DNA of 64,000 nt. Origin: Rhizobium sp. CCGE 510 (lineage in GTDB: Bacteria > Pseudomonadota > Alphaproteobacteria > Rhizobiales > Rhizobiaceae). The stretch spans positions 124,001 to 188,000 of the forward strand of contig NZ_AEYF01000018.1 of NCBI RefSeq assembly GCF_000292525.1, read 5' to 3'. Under the pieces are notes generated by a model. It was not told the DNA's origin, made no database searches, and saw nothing but the letters and a program-made list of their open reading frames with translations. A program made the position numbers and the translations under genes. Shown here one piece after another: positions 17,321 to 27,421 of this stretch. Each line of letters begins with the position of its first letter. The first letter of the stretch is position 1.

Positions 17321-17719
17321 ATGCGCCCTCGCCATTCCGTCGCTAACGCTGCCCTGCTCGCCACTCTTGCAGCCATGGTCGCAGCCTGCCAGACCCCCGC
17401 ACCGACGACCAGTCCGAACCGCGCCGCGCTGCCGACGATGGAGCGCGTGGCGCTCGCCGCCAATGCCTGCTGGTTCAAATCTGGTGATCCGGCTTTTGCC
17501 GCTTACAAGCTTGCGCCGGAGCTCAATTCCTTCTCCGGCCGCCCACGCATCCTGCTTGTGCACAAGGGCAGCCCGGAAAGCCGGCCGCTGCTCGTCGTGC
17601 AGGCCGAGGGAAGCCCGTCGCGCCTCCAGGCCTTCGGTCCGATGATGTCGGAGCCGGTCGCCGGCCGCATTGCCGCAGATGTCAATCGCTGGTCCGGGGG
17701 CAACAAGGCCTGCAGCTGA
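17321..17719 (+). CDS. Small predicted lipoprotein, unknown function
   Basis: A 132-residue protein with a lipoprotein signal peptide: RPRHSVANAALLATLAAMVAA, cut before Cys23, which becomes the lipidated residue. The mature part contains ANACWFKSGDPAFAAYKLAPE near its start and ends with NKACS, so two further cysteines could form a disulfide. I do not recognise the family. A GGAG precedes the start codon. It stands alone between purQ and the DUF1127 gene. Confidence 0.78.
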   Translation: MRPRHSVANAALLATLAAMVAACQTPAPTTSPNRAALPTMERVALAANACWFKSGDPAFAAYKLAPELNSFSGRPRILLVHKGSPESRPLLVVQAEGSPSRLQAFGPMMSEPVAGRIAADVNRWSGGNKACS

Positions 17720-17745
17720 CGCTGCGGTCAGCTGCCAAGGCTCGA

Positions 17746-18003
17746 TCAATCCCAGAAGAACGACTTGCCGACTTCGCGCGCCGCATCGGACTGCGACACG
17801 CCGATATCCTTGAGTTCGCTCGCCGTCAGATTTCTCAAGGCCCGGCGGCCTTCCCGCTTCTGATGCCAGAGAAGCATCGCCGCCCAGATCCGCCCCAAAC
17901 GTGTCGTCGCCTCGGCAGGCGCGTCGGGGAGGACGATCTGTCTCCTATCGTCATAAGAGACAATCGGTACAATCGGCATTGTGATCTCAGGCAAGGCAGA
18001 CAT
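17746..18003 (-). CDS. DUF1127 domain small protein
   Basis: An 85-residue protein whose C-terminal half is a typical DUF1127 domain: RRALRNLTASELKDIGVSQ followed by SDAAREVGKSFFWD. In alphaproteobacteria short DUF1127 proteins with this Arg-rich helix have been linked to RNA binding and to phosphate or C1 metabolism; longer N-terminal forms such as this one are uncharacterised. It is divergent from the MocR-type regulator at 18085, sharing an 81-bp intergenic region with a dyad, and may be its target. Confidence 0.87.
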   Translation of the reverse strand: MSALPEITMPIVPIVSYDDRRQIVLPDAPAEATTRLGRIWAAMLLWHQKREGRRALRNLTASELKDIGVSQSDAAREVGKSFFWD

Positions 18004-18046
18004 TCCAGGAATCCTCTCGGCTCTGCGTTGGAATTGACTCTTAATC

Positions 18047-18084
18047 TTGACAGGGACAATGTGACAATATAGGTAGTTGTCACC
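18047..18084. promoter_or_regulatory. Putative promoter and operator of the MocR-type gene
   Basis: A TTGACA hexamer at 18047 and TATAGG at 18068 form a possible sigma-70 promoter with a 15-base spacer. Overlapping them is the dyad TGACAA (18062-18067) and TTGTCA (18077-18082), with further GACA copies on the left. AGGTAG at 18071-18076 sits eight bases before the ATG. The arrangement suits autoregulation by the MocR-type protein and shared control of the divergent DUF1127 gene. The roles are inferred. Confidence 0.5.
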
Positions 18085-19503
18085 ATGACAAATTGGCTTC
18101 CTGATATTTCCCGCGGTTCCGGTCCGGTCTATCTGCGGCTAGCCGACAGCATCGAATCCGCGATCTCCAGCGGCGCCCTGCCCGCCGGCAGCAAATTGCC
18201 GCCGCAACGCAATCTCGCCTATGATATCGGGGTGACAATCGGCACGATCGGCCGGGCCTATGCCCTGGTGCACGAACGTGGCCTGGTCGCAGGCGAGGTC
18301 GGGCGCGGCACCTATGTGCTGAACCGTTCCGAGACCGAACCCGGAGAACAGACCGACCCGCTGACTGTTTCGCTTGGCGGCACCCGCATCCAGGACGCGC
18401 CTGCAGATAAGATCCGCTTTGACACCACTGCCGCCCCCGACCTCGGCCAGGGCAAGATCATATCCGGCATCCTTGCGGAAATCGGCGAACAGCACCTCGC
18501 CGAGATTTCATCCTATTCCCGCAATTTTCCGCGCAATTGGTTTGAAGCCGGCCGTCTCTGGCTTGCCCGCAGCGGCTGGACGCCGGATGTCGAAAACATC
18601 GTGCCGACCCTCGGCGCCCATGCGGCGGCGATCGCCGTCATCGCCGCCGTCTCGGCGCCGGGCGACAAGATCGTCTTTGAGGATCTCACCTACACCCAGG
18701 TCAGCCGCAGTGCCCGCCTTCTCGGCCGCCGCACGCTGACGGTCGAGTCCGATGAACTCGGCGTGATCCCCGACGATTTCGAGCGGCTTTGCCAGCAGCA
18801 GCATCCGAAGATCGCCTTCCTGATGCCGACCGTCCACAATCCGACGGTGACGATCATGCCCTACGAGCGGCGCGTGGCAATCGCTGCAATCGCCAGAAGA
18901 CACGGCGTCTGGCTGATCGAAGACGATCTCTACGGCGGCATGGCCGACGATGACACGCCGCTCATCGCCTCACTTGCCCCCGATCGAACCTTCCTGGTCA
19001 ACGGCCTGTCGAAATCGGTCGCCGCCGGCGTGCGCGGCGGCTGGGTAGCCTGCCCGCCGCATTTTGCCCAGCGCATCCGGGTGACGCACAAGATGATCAC
19101 CGGCGGCCTGCCCTTCATCCTGGCCGAGACCTGTGCGCGCCTCGTCGAAAGCGGCACGGCCCACGAGATCCGCAAGCAGAGCGTCCAAGAACTCTCCCGG
19201 CGTGTCCGGCTTGCCCGGGAGCAACTGCAAGGCTTCGATTTCACGTCGCACCTGCATGCGCCCTTCCTCTGGCTGAAATTGCCGGAGCCCTGGATGTCGG
19301 GCACCTTCAAGAATGCCGCCTTCCGCGACGGCGTGCTCGTCGACGACGAGGACGAGTTCAAGGCAGCCCGCGGGGAGAAATCCTATCATCGCGTTCGCAT
19401 CGGTTTTTCCTCGCCGAAGACGGGGCAGGAACTGATCTCCGGCCTGATGATCCTGCGCCGGCTGCTGGAAAATGGCGGTTCCGCCTATGACGGTGAAATA
19501 TGA
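18085..19503 (+). CDS. MocR-family (GntR-wHTH/aminotransferase-like) regulator
   Basis: A 472-residue fusion of an N-terminal GntR-type winged helix (about residues 12-80; SAISSGALPAGSKLPPQR and IGVTIGTIGRAYALV) to a fold-type I aminotransferase domain (from about 110). The PLP-binding lysine is in NGLSKSVAAGVRGGW near residue 310, and VHNPTVTIMPYERR and EDDLYGG are the cofactor-site motifs. Such proteins are regulators that sense PLP or an amino compound. The ligand is unknown; no vitamin B6 gene is adjacent. The ATG lies at the edge of the dyad described at 18047-18084. Confidence 0.92.
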   Translation: MTNWLPDISRGSGPVYLRLADSIESAISSGALPAGSKLPPQRNLAYDIGVTIGTIGRAYALVHERGLVAGEVGRGTYVLNRSETEPGEQTDPLTVSLGGTRIQDAPADKIRFDTTAAPDLGQGKIISGILAEIGEQHLAEISSYSRNFPRNWFEAGRLWLARSGWTPDVENIVPTLGAHAAAIAVIAAVSAPGDKIVFEDLTYTQVSRSARLLGRRTLTVESDELGVIPDDFERLCQQQHPKIAFLMPTVHNPTVTIMPYERRVAIAAIARRHGVWLIEDDLYGGMADDDTPLIASLAPDRTFLVNGLSKSVAAGVRGGWVACPPHFAQRIRVTHKMITGGLPFILAETCARLVESGTAHEIRKQSVQELSRRVRLAREQLQGFDFTSHLHAPFLWLKLPEPWMSGTFKNAAFRDGVLVDDEDEFKAARGEKSYHRVRIGFSSPKTGQELISGLMILRRLLENGGSAYDGEI

Positions 19504-19625
19504 CGTGTTGCAAATACACGTCATAATTTAGAAAAAACGTCAGGGCGTATTCCGCGCCACTAACCGACTCAACCTCCGTGTTACCTCTTTGTTGTTCTCG
19601 CCAGACGCGAATCAAAGGACAGCAG

Positions 19626-20204
19626 ATGACGGTCGACTTCGAAAGAATCGCGTTGCGTTTTTTGAGTACGGCGTCATTGGCAGTAGTCGCCGGCACCTTG
19701 GTCGCAGGTTCGGCGAATGCCGGCGAGCAGATATTCGACGAGCTGCGTTTCGGGGTCTCGACCTCGGTGCAATCCGGCCATTCCAGAGAAGACGGCGTCT
19801 TTCCCGAAATCACCGCCCTCTTCGATCCCTTCGGCTACGAGACGGCCGTCGGCTGGCAGCAGCAGCTATTGCACCCTCGTGTGCATCTCGGCACCTCGAT
19901 CGGCACATCCGGCGAGGCCACCCAGTTCTTCACAGGCTTCACCTGGACGGTCAATTTCAACGAGAAGCTCTTTGCCGAAGCCGGCTTCGGCGGCGTCATC
20001 CATACCGGCGATCTCGAGGGCAATGGCGACGGCCCGGAACTTGGCTGTCGCGTTCTCTTCCACGAATATGCAGGCGCCGGCTACCGTTTCACCCCTCATT
20101 GGAACGTGATGGCCCAGATCGCCCACTCCTCGCATGCCAATCTCTGCGACGGCCCGAATGACGGCATGACGCGCGCCGGCCTGCAGGTCGGCTACAAGTT
20201 CTGA
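19626..20204 (+). CDS. PagL-like acyloxyacyl hydrolase (lipid A 3-O-deacylase)
   Basis: A 192-residue outer-membrane beta-barrel protein with a signal peptide (SLAVVAGTLVAGSANAG). The family catalytic motif is present as AHSSHANLC near residue 165 (His and Ser), preceded by HEYAGAGYRFTPHW, and the protein ends with the aromatic YKF, as beta-barrel proteins do. PagL removes the 3-O-acyl chain from lipid A. The start is ATG 19626 with AAAGGA six bases upstream. A clear intrinsic terminator follows. Confidence 0.88.
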   Translation: MTVDFERIALRFLSTASLAVVAGTLVAGSANAGEQIFDELRFGVSTSVQSGHSREDGVFPEITALFDPFGYETAVGWQQQLLHPRVHLGTSIGTSGEATQFFTGFTWTVNFNEKLFAEAGFGGVIHTGDLEGNGDGPELGCRVLFHEYAGAGYRFTPHWNVMAQIAHSSHANLCDGPNDGMTRAGLQVGYKF

Positions 20205-20232
20205 GTGGTTTGACCCTTTGTGGGAAATGCCT

Positions 20233-20262
20233 GCTCGCCCTCTGTTGACGGCGGGCTTTTTT
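20233..20262 (+). terminator. Intrinsic terminator after the PagL-like gene
   Basis: A seven-base-pair stem (GCTCGCC with GGCGGGC, one G-T pair) around a ten-base loop is followed directly by six T residues. It separates the PagL-like gene from purL. Confidence 0.85.
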
Positions 20263-20291
20263 CTGTCGCACGTTGCCGCTACATAAGCTAA

Positions 20292-22556
<2,265 letters not shown>

Positions 22557-22575
22557 TGCGCAAGGAGTAACGATC

Positions 22576-22809
22576 ATGGCCATGAAACCCGGCGATATCG
22601 AAGACATGATCAAGGCTGGGATTCCCGGTGCCAAGGTAACGATCCGCGATCTGGCGGGCGACGGCGATCACTACGCCGCCGAAGTCGTCGCCGAAGTCTT
22701 CCGCGGCAAGAGCCGCGTGCAGCAGCACCAGATGGTCTACGAGGCGCTAAAGGGCAATATGGGCGGCGTGTTGCACGCGCTCGCGCTGCAGACCTCCGCG
22801 CCGGAATAG
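22576..22809 (+). CDS. BolA family protein
   Basis: A 77-residue BolA protein with the KPGDIEDMIKAGIPGAKVTI start, the conserved GDGDHYAAEVVAEVF turn, and the C-terminal VQQHQMVYEALKG carrying the His ligand used with monothiol glutaredoxin. BolA-Grx complexes hold or sense a [2Fe-2S] cluster. The monothiol glutaredoxin gene is 2.9 kb downstream (25689). The start is ATG 22576 with AAGGAG eight bases upstream, and the gene is cotranscribed with purL. Confidence 0.93.
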   Translation: MAMKPGDIEDMIKAGIPGAKVTIRDLAGDGDHYAAEVVAEVFRGKSRVQQHQMVYEALKGNMGGVLHALALQTSAPE

Positions 22810-22833
22810 AGCCCGCAGTTATCCGAATAGGTG

Positions 22834-22855
22834 ATGTCCGGCCTCAGCCGGGCAT
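22834..22855 (+). terminator. Terminator of purL-bolA
   Basis: A nine-base-pair stem (ATGTCCGGC and GCCGGGCAT, one T-G pair) with a four-base loop is followed by TCTCTTTT. It overlaps the last codons of the convergent gene ending at 22844. Confidence 0.7.
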
Positions 22856-24034
22856 TCTCTTTTCGTCTGGGCTGGCAAAGATCGAAGCCGGCATCGGTCC
22901 CGAGGTCATCAGCGTGAAGTCGAAGGGCGCCGGCAGATCGGGACCAAGCACATATTGCCGGTGGACACGCAACTGATCCTTGCGGATCTTGCGGTAGTGC
23001 TCGCGCGTCAGCATCTGCTTGACGCGGATCAGCATCATCTTCGCCGGAGGTGCATCCGCATGGCCGGAAACGGCGACGACCGGCACCTTGTAGAAATTGA
23101 TTGAATCCGTCAGGCACTGCACGTCGAGCCAGGAGATTTCGGGACAACGGGCGATCAGCCCGACGCGGGCGCGAAGCTGCGTTGCCGATGACAGCAGCGC
23201 GCATTGCAGGATGGCACTGCCAAGGGTGGCAAACACCACACGCTTGCCCTTGAAGATCTCCGGCTCCCTTTCCAGCAATATGCCGATGACATGGGCGGCG
23301 ACGTTTGACCCCATGCTGTGCGAGGAGATCACATACTCGTCTGCCTCTTCATCAAGCGCCTTGCGCACGGCAGCAGCCCGGTCTTCCAGCCAGTCGTTGA
23401 AATCGGTTTGGTCCATGCGGCCGAGCGCCACCGCCATTTTCCAATCGGCAAACAGGTGCAGCGTATGGAAGCGTTCGGAAAACGGCAGGAAGGCGAAGAT
23501 GAAGAAGCAGAGCGCCAGCGGCCCGCTCCACAGCATGTGCCACGGCGAAAAGCCGAGACCATAGGGCAGCACAGCGATTAGCGCCGTCAGCGCAATTGCC
23601 AGCGCCGTCAGCAGGAACGGAAAGAGGAAGAACAGGCCGAAGCGCCAGGCGTGCCGGAAATATCCCCGCATGCCGCCTTCCAATATGATTTGGGCGCAAC
23701 TGCGGAAGCCCGCAATGATCTGGCGCAGCGTATTGCCGCCGCGCAGCCGGCTTACCAGTGCGTCGTGATCGACCATGTGGATCCGGCTCTTCGTCTTCCA
23801 GCCGGGAGAGTCGGTCCTTGCCTCAGGCGTCGCGCCGCCGGCTGCCCCGCTGCCCGCCGTGACCTCGAAACTGAGGGGGTCGCTTCCTGCCGCTGGCACT
23901 CCCACCTCAACTAAATAGCCCCAGACGGCAGCGCTCTGCTTGGCAGAACGTTCGTAGCGCGCCCTGTGGGCGGCGCCGTCAAGCGGCTCGAAGCCGGCGA
24001 AGTGTAGGACGACCCGCGTTTCGATCAGTTTCAT
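22844..24034 (-). CDS. Membrane-anchored alpha/beta-hydrolase-like protein
   Basis: A 396-residue protein with two hydrophobic helices in the middle (LFFLFPFLLTALAIALTAL and WSGPLALCFFIFAFLPF). The C-terminal half resembles a lipase/alpha-beta hydrolase: VISSHSMGSNVAAHV carries the GxSxG-like nucleophile elbow (SHSMGS), and VPVVAVSGHADAPP supplies a candidate His-Asp region. I do not recognise a named family. The start is ATG 24034 behind AAGGTGG. It lies within a block of genes separating bolA from the glutaredoxin gene. Confidence 0.75.
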   Translation of the reverse strand: MKLIETRVVLHFAGFEPLDGAAHRARYERSAKQSAAVWGYLVEVGVPAAGSDPLSFEVTAGSGAAGGATPEARTDSPGWKTKSRIHMVDHDALVSRLRGGNTLRQIIAGFRSCAQIILEGGMRGYFRHAWRFGLFFLFPFLLTALAIALTALIAVLPYGLGFSPWHMLWSGPLALCFFIFAFLPFSERFHTLHLFADWKMAVALGRMDQTDFNDWLEDRAAAVRKALDEEADEYVISSHSMGSNVAAHVIGILLEREPEIFKGKRVVFATLGSAILQCALLSSATQLRARVGLIARCPEISWLDVQCLTDSINFYKVPVVAVSGHADAPPAKMMLIRVKQMLTREHYRKIRKDQLRVHRQYVLGPDLPAPFDFTLMTSGPMPASIFASPDEKRMPG

Positions 24035-24199
24035 TCCACCTTCCGGCCGGGCGAATGGCCGGCATGTTGCTTGTGATCCGGCCCGCTTTGCCGCCAAATC
24101 GGCAAAAAAGCGGCTTTGGTCTCGAAGCCGTCTTGCTAACGGAACTCTTCCGGAATTCAATAGCACCCATGTCGTTTCCACCACGAACGGAGGGGTTTT

Positions 24200-24451
24200 G
24201 TGGCCGATCTTGTCAAAGAATTGATATCGGGCGTCGTCGACAGCGTGTTGAAGGAAATCCTGAAGAAAACCACCGGCCGCGCCACGGCGAAGCGCAAGAA
24301 GCGCAAAACGCGCAGCCCGGCGACGACGACTGCAGCACGCAAGCCGACCTCGACCGGCCGCAAAACCACCGCAACCACACGCAAGCCCGCCCGTAAACAG
24401 GTCAGCAAGCGCCGCACCGCCGCTGGCCGCAGCCGCCAGCGCCGCGGCTGA
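24200..24451 (+). CDS. Histone-H1-like basic protein, unknown function
   Basis: An 83-residue protein. The first 26 residues (VADLVKELISGVVDSVLKEI and onward) form an amphipathic helix; the remaining 57 are almost only Lys, Arg, Thr, Ala and Ser with repeated TTxxRK units, like the tail of histone H1 or of bacterial H1-like proteins. It probably binds nucleic acid or another polyanion. The start is GTG 24200 with GGAGGGG just upstream. The stop codon is the first bases of the RIME1 element. Function is not established. Confidence 0.72.
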   Translation: MADLVKELISGVVDSVLKEILKKTTGRATAKRKKRKTRSPATTTAARKPTSTGRKTTATTRKPARKQVSKRRTAAGRSRQRRG

Positions 24452-24554
24452 TGCATGTCGCCCGGAAGTGTGCAGCGGTTCCGGGATAACGACATGCATA
24501 AAAACAAAGGACTAAAGCACGTCGCATGAATCAAGTTGATGCGACGTGCTTTAG
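24451..24554. repeat. RIME1-type rhizobial intergenic repeat
   Basis: Two adjacent palindromes make a 104-bp element. The first pairs ATGCATGTCG (24451-24460) with CGACATGCAT (24490-24499) and, inside it, CCCGGAA with TTCCGGG. The second is a perfect 16-bp inverted repeat, CTAAAGCACGTCGCAT (24512-24527) and its complement (24539-24554). The two-palindrome layout and wording match the Rhizobium-specific intergenic mosaic element RIME1 as I recall it. It starts at the last base of the preceding stop codon. Confidence 0.85.
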
Positions 24555-24722
24555 TGTTTGGTGCCTTCGCCGGCATCGATCTTGCAGATTTCCAATATCC
24601 GCGCCGGCTCGATAAGCCGCGGCAACGCGAAAGCCGGCGCTAGCCTATGCCGATTTCAAACGGATTATCACGATGGAGCGCGGCACGTCCGCCTCCAAAA
24701 GGCCATTTGGGGGGCCGAGCCG

Positions 24723-25544
24723 ATGAAACGTATTTTGAAAATTGTCCTCGCGGCCGTCGTCGCGATCTGTCTCATCGCCGTTGCCGGCGTCTACGCCCTG
24801 TCGGAGATGCGCCTTTCCCGGACCTACGACGTCGCGGCGGCCGATTTTGCCGTCAAGACCACGCTGTCCCCCGAAGAGGCGGAACGCCGCGCTCGCACGC
24901 TGATGTGCGGCGGCTGCCATCACGATGCCGGCAACGTGCTGATCGACGAGCCCGGCGTCGGCCGCATCGTCGCACCGAACCTGACCCGCCTCGTGCCTAT
25001 GTACAGCGATGCAGAACTCGTGCGTCTCATCCGCCACGGCGTCAAGAAGGACGGCACCGGCGTCTTCATCATGCCGGCCGGTAATTTTGCCAATATCACC
25101 GACGACGACATGGCAGCACTGATCACCTGGCTTCGCACTCTGAAGCAACTTCCCGACGCCGTCGTGGGAGGAACGCAATGGGGACCGCTCGGCCGCGTGG
25201 GCCTGGCGCTCGACAAGATCCCCTTCGAGGCCGATCTGATGCCCGCCGTCATCACCCCCGCCGCGACGCGCCCGGCCGATATCGGCGAATATGCCTTCAG
25301 GACCGATTGCAGCCACTGCCACAATCTCGATACGGCAAAGCAGTCCGAAGCCTTTCTCGCCCCGGCGCTGAAGCCCCTGGCGCAATCCTATTCGCCTGCC
25401 GATTTCAAGACGTTGCTGCGCACCGGCAAGGGTGTCGGAGGCCGCGATCTCGGCGTGATGACGCAGGTTTCGCAGTGGGATTTCAAATATTTCACCGATA
25501 CTGAAATCGAACAGATTCAGGCCTATCTCACCCACCAACCGTAA
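24723..25544 (+). CDS. Membrane-anchored diheme cytochrome c
   Basis: A 273-residue protein with an N-terminal membrane anchor or uncleaved signal (KRILKIVLAAVVAICLIAVA). It has two c-type heme sites, CGGCH at residues 62-66 and CSHCH near residue 196, each in its own cytochrome c domain with later Met residues (IMPAGNF, MTQVSQW) as possible axial ligands. It resembles electron-accepting cytochrome subunits of periplasmic dehydrogenases, but no dehydrogenase gene is adjacent. It lies between RIME1 and the glutaredoxin gene. Confidence 0.87.
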   Translation: MKRILKIVLAAVVAICLIAVAGVYALSEMRLSRTYDVAAADFAVKTTLSPEEAERRARTLMCGGCHHDAGNVLIDEPGVGRIVAPNLTRLVPMYSDAELVRLIRHGVKKDGTGVFIMPAGNFANITDDDMAALITWLRTLKQLPDAVVGGTQWGPLGRVGLALDKIPFEADLMPAVITPAATRPADIGEYAFRTDCSHCHNLDTAKQSEAFLAPALKPLAQSYSPADFKTLLRTGKGVGGRDLGVMTQVSQWDFKYFTDTEIEQIQAYLTHQP

Positions 25545-25688
25545 CGCGCCGGCAACAACCCCGGAGAGGCCTGCGATAATTGGTCTTTTTTTGGTTTGGG
25601 CGGCTGGAATTCCTGCTGTCGCATGCTATCTAAAGACAACGATTGAAACGGCGGGCCTTTAACCCGCCTGTTGAAAGGATTTGGTTCT

Positions 25689-26024
25689 ATGAGCGGCATT
25701 AACGAATTCATCGCCAACGAAATCAAGAGCAACGACGTCGTCCTCTTCATGAAGGGCACGCCGCAGTTTCCGCAGTGCGGTTTCTCCGGCCAGGTCGTGC
25801 AGATTCTCGATTACGTCGGTGTCGACTATAAGGGCGTCAACGTGCTCGCCGATTCGGAAATCCGCCAGGGCATCAAGGATTATTCCAACTGGCCGACGAT
25901 CCCGCAGCTCTACATAAAGGGTGAGTTCGTTGGCGGCTGCGACATCGTCCGGGAAATGTTCCAGGCCGGTGAGCTGCAGCAGCACCTCCAGGAAAACGGC
26001 ATCACCGTGCGCGGCGCCGCCTGA
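25689..26024 (+). CDS. grxD: Monothiol glutaredoxin, Grx4 family
   Basis: A 111-residue CGFS-type glutaredoxin. The cluster-binding Cys30 is in [12 protein letters not shown], with [20 protein letters not shown] as the glutathione-binding part. It assembles and carries [2Fe-2S] clusters and works with BolA, whose gene is 2.9 kb upstream; purL-bolA-grxD is a recurring order in alphaproteobacteria, broken here by three genes. ATG 25689 is chosen because SGINEFI is the family N-terminus. Confidence 0.96.
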   Translation: MSGINEFIANEIKSNDVVLFMKGTPQFPQCGFSGQVVQILDYVGVDYKGVNVLADSEIRQGIKDYSNWPTIPQLYIKGEFVGGCDIVREMFQAGELQQHLQENGITVRGAA

Positions 26025-26030
26025 TCGGTC

Positions 26031-26096
26031 ACCGGGCGTCCGCCCGGTTTCCAAATCTGTAATCTTGAGTCCGAGGCGCTGCGGCTAGCAGCGCCT
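26031..26096 (+). terminator. Two consecutive hairpins after grxD
   Basis: The first hairpin is ACCGGGCG-TC-CGCCCGGT (26031-26048) followed by TT. The second is a perfect nine-base-pair stem, AGGCGCTGC and GCAGCGCCT (26074-26096), around GGCTA. Neither has a long T-run. Together they probably end the grxD transcript before the efflux-pump gene. Confidence 0.55.
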
Positions 26097-26120
26097 TAGC
26101 CTGTTTATGGGAATATCTTT

Positions 26121-27368
26121 GTGACAGATTCATCACAAGCCGTGTCCGCGGGCCGCCTGCCCATGGGCAAGCGAGAATTTATCGCGCTCGCCGCCTTCCT
26201 GATGGCCGTCAACTCTCTGGCGATCGATATCATGCTGCCGGCCTTGCAGCAGATCGGCGCGAGCCTCGGCGTCGAGAGCGAAAATCATCGCCAATTCGTC
26301 GTCTCCACCTATCTGCTCGGCTTCGGCTGTGCCCAGCTGTTCTACGGGCCGCTGTCTGACCGTTTCGGCCGCCGCACGCCGCTCTTGATCGGTCTCGTCA
26401 TCTACATTCTCTCCGCCATCAGTATCGTCTTCGTCCCTACCTTTGCAGGCTTGCTCGCCCTGCGTTTCGTCCAGGGCGTCGGTTCGGCGGCCACCCGCGT
26501 CATCACCGTCTCCATTGTCCGCGATATCTATGGCGGCCGGCAGATGGCCGAAGTCATGTCGCTGATCATGATGGTCTTCATGATCGTGCCGGTGATTGCG
26601 CCCGGCACCGGCCAGATCGTCATGTTCTTCGGCAACTGGCATCTGATCTTCCTCTTCATCGCCGCCATGGCGACTGGTATCGCCGTCTGGGCCTATCTCC
26701 GCCTGCCGGAAACCCTGCACCCCGCCAATGTCCGCCCCTTCACCGCCCGCTCGATCTTTGGTGCCTTCAAACTGGTGCTGACCAATCGCACGGCGCTCTG
26801 CTACACCATCGCCAGCACCTTCATCTTCGGCGCCTTGTTCGGCTTCATCAATTCAGCCCAGCAGGTCTATGTCGGCATTTACGACCTCGGCGTCTATTTC
26901 CCCTTCGCCTTCGCCGGCGTGGCGATCTTCATGTCGCTGTCGTCTTTTTTCAATTCGCGTTTCGTCGGCAAGCTCGGCATGCGCCGCCTGTCGCATGGCT
27001 CGCTGATCGGCTTCATCGTCATCAACACCATCTGGCTGATCGTCCAGATGGCGAGCTCCGAGCCGATGCCCTTTGCTCTGTTCATCTCCTTCTTCGGCCT
27101 GGCCATGTTCCAGTTCGGCTGGATCGGCTCAAACTTCAATTCGCTCGCCATGGAGCCGCTCGGCCACGTCGCCGGCACTGCCTCCTCCGTTCTCGGTTTC
27201 ATGAGCACGGTCGGCGGCGCCCTGATCGGCGCCGGCATCGGCCAGGCCTTTGACGGCACTGCATTGCCGATGGTCGCGGGGTACTTCTTCGTGTCGATTA
27301 TCGGCCTCGTCTTCGTGCTGATCGCCGAGAAGGGCCGCCTCTTCCAACAGCAGAACCCGGCCGTCTGA
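26121..27368 (+). CDS. Bcr/CflA-type MFS multidrug efflux transporter
   Basis: A 415-residue, 12-helix major facilitator protein. It shows the MLPALQQIGASLGV opening of the Bcr/CflA group, the motif A loop as GPLSDRFGRRTPLL, and FVQGVGSAATRVITVSIVRD in helices 4-5. Likely an inner-membrane drug/H+ antiporter; the substrate is unknown. The start is GTG 26121 with GGGA nine bases upstream. A paralogue of nearly the same length follows after 53 bp, so the pair is probably one operon. Confidence 0.9.
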   Translation: MTDSSQAVSAGRLPMGKREFIALAAFLMAVNSLAIDIMLPALQQIGASLGVESENHRQFVVSTYLLGFGCAQLFYGPLSDRFGRRTPLLIGLVIYILSAISIVFVPTFAGLLALRFVQGVGSAATRVITVSIVRDIYGGRQMAEVMSLIMMVFMIVPVIAPGTGQIVMFFGNWHLIFLFIAAMATGIAVWAYLRLPETLHPANVRPFTARSIFGAFKLVLTNRTALCYTIASTFIFGALFGFINSAQQVYVGIYDLGVYFPFAFAGVAIFMSLSSFFNSRFVGKLGMRRLSHGSLIGFIVINTIWLIVQMASSEPMPFALFISFFGLAMFQFGWIGSNFNSLAMEPLGHVAGTASSVLGFMSTVGGALIGAGIGQAFDGTALPMVAGYFFVSIIGLVFVLIAEKGRLFQQQNPAV

Positions 27369-27421
27369 AACGGCCCACCTCCTCTGAACGGCCACCTCCT
27401 CCGCATCCGGGATTTCACCAC

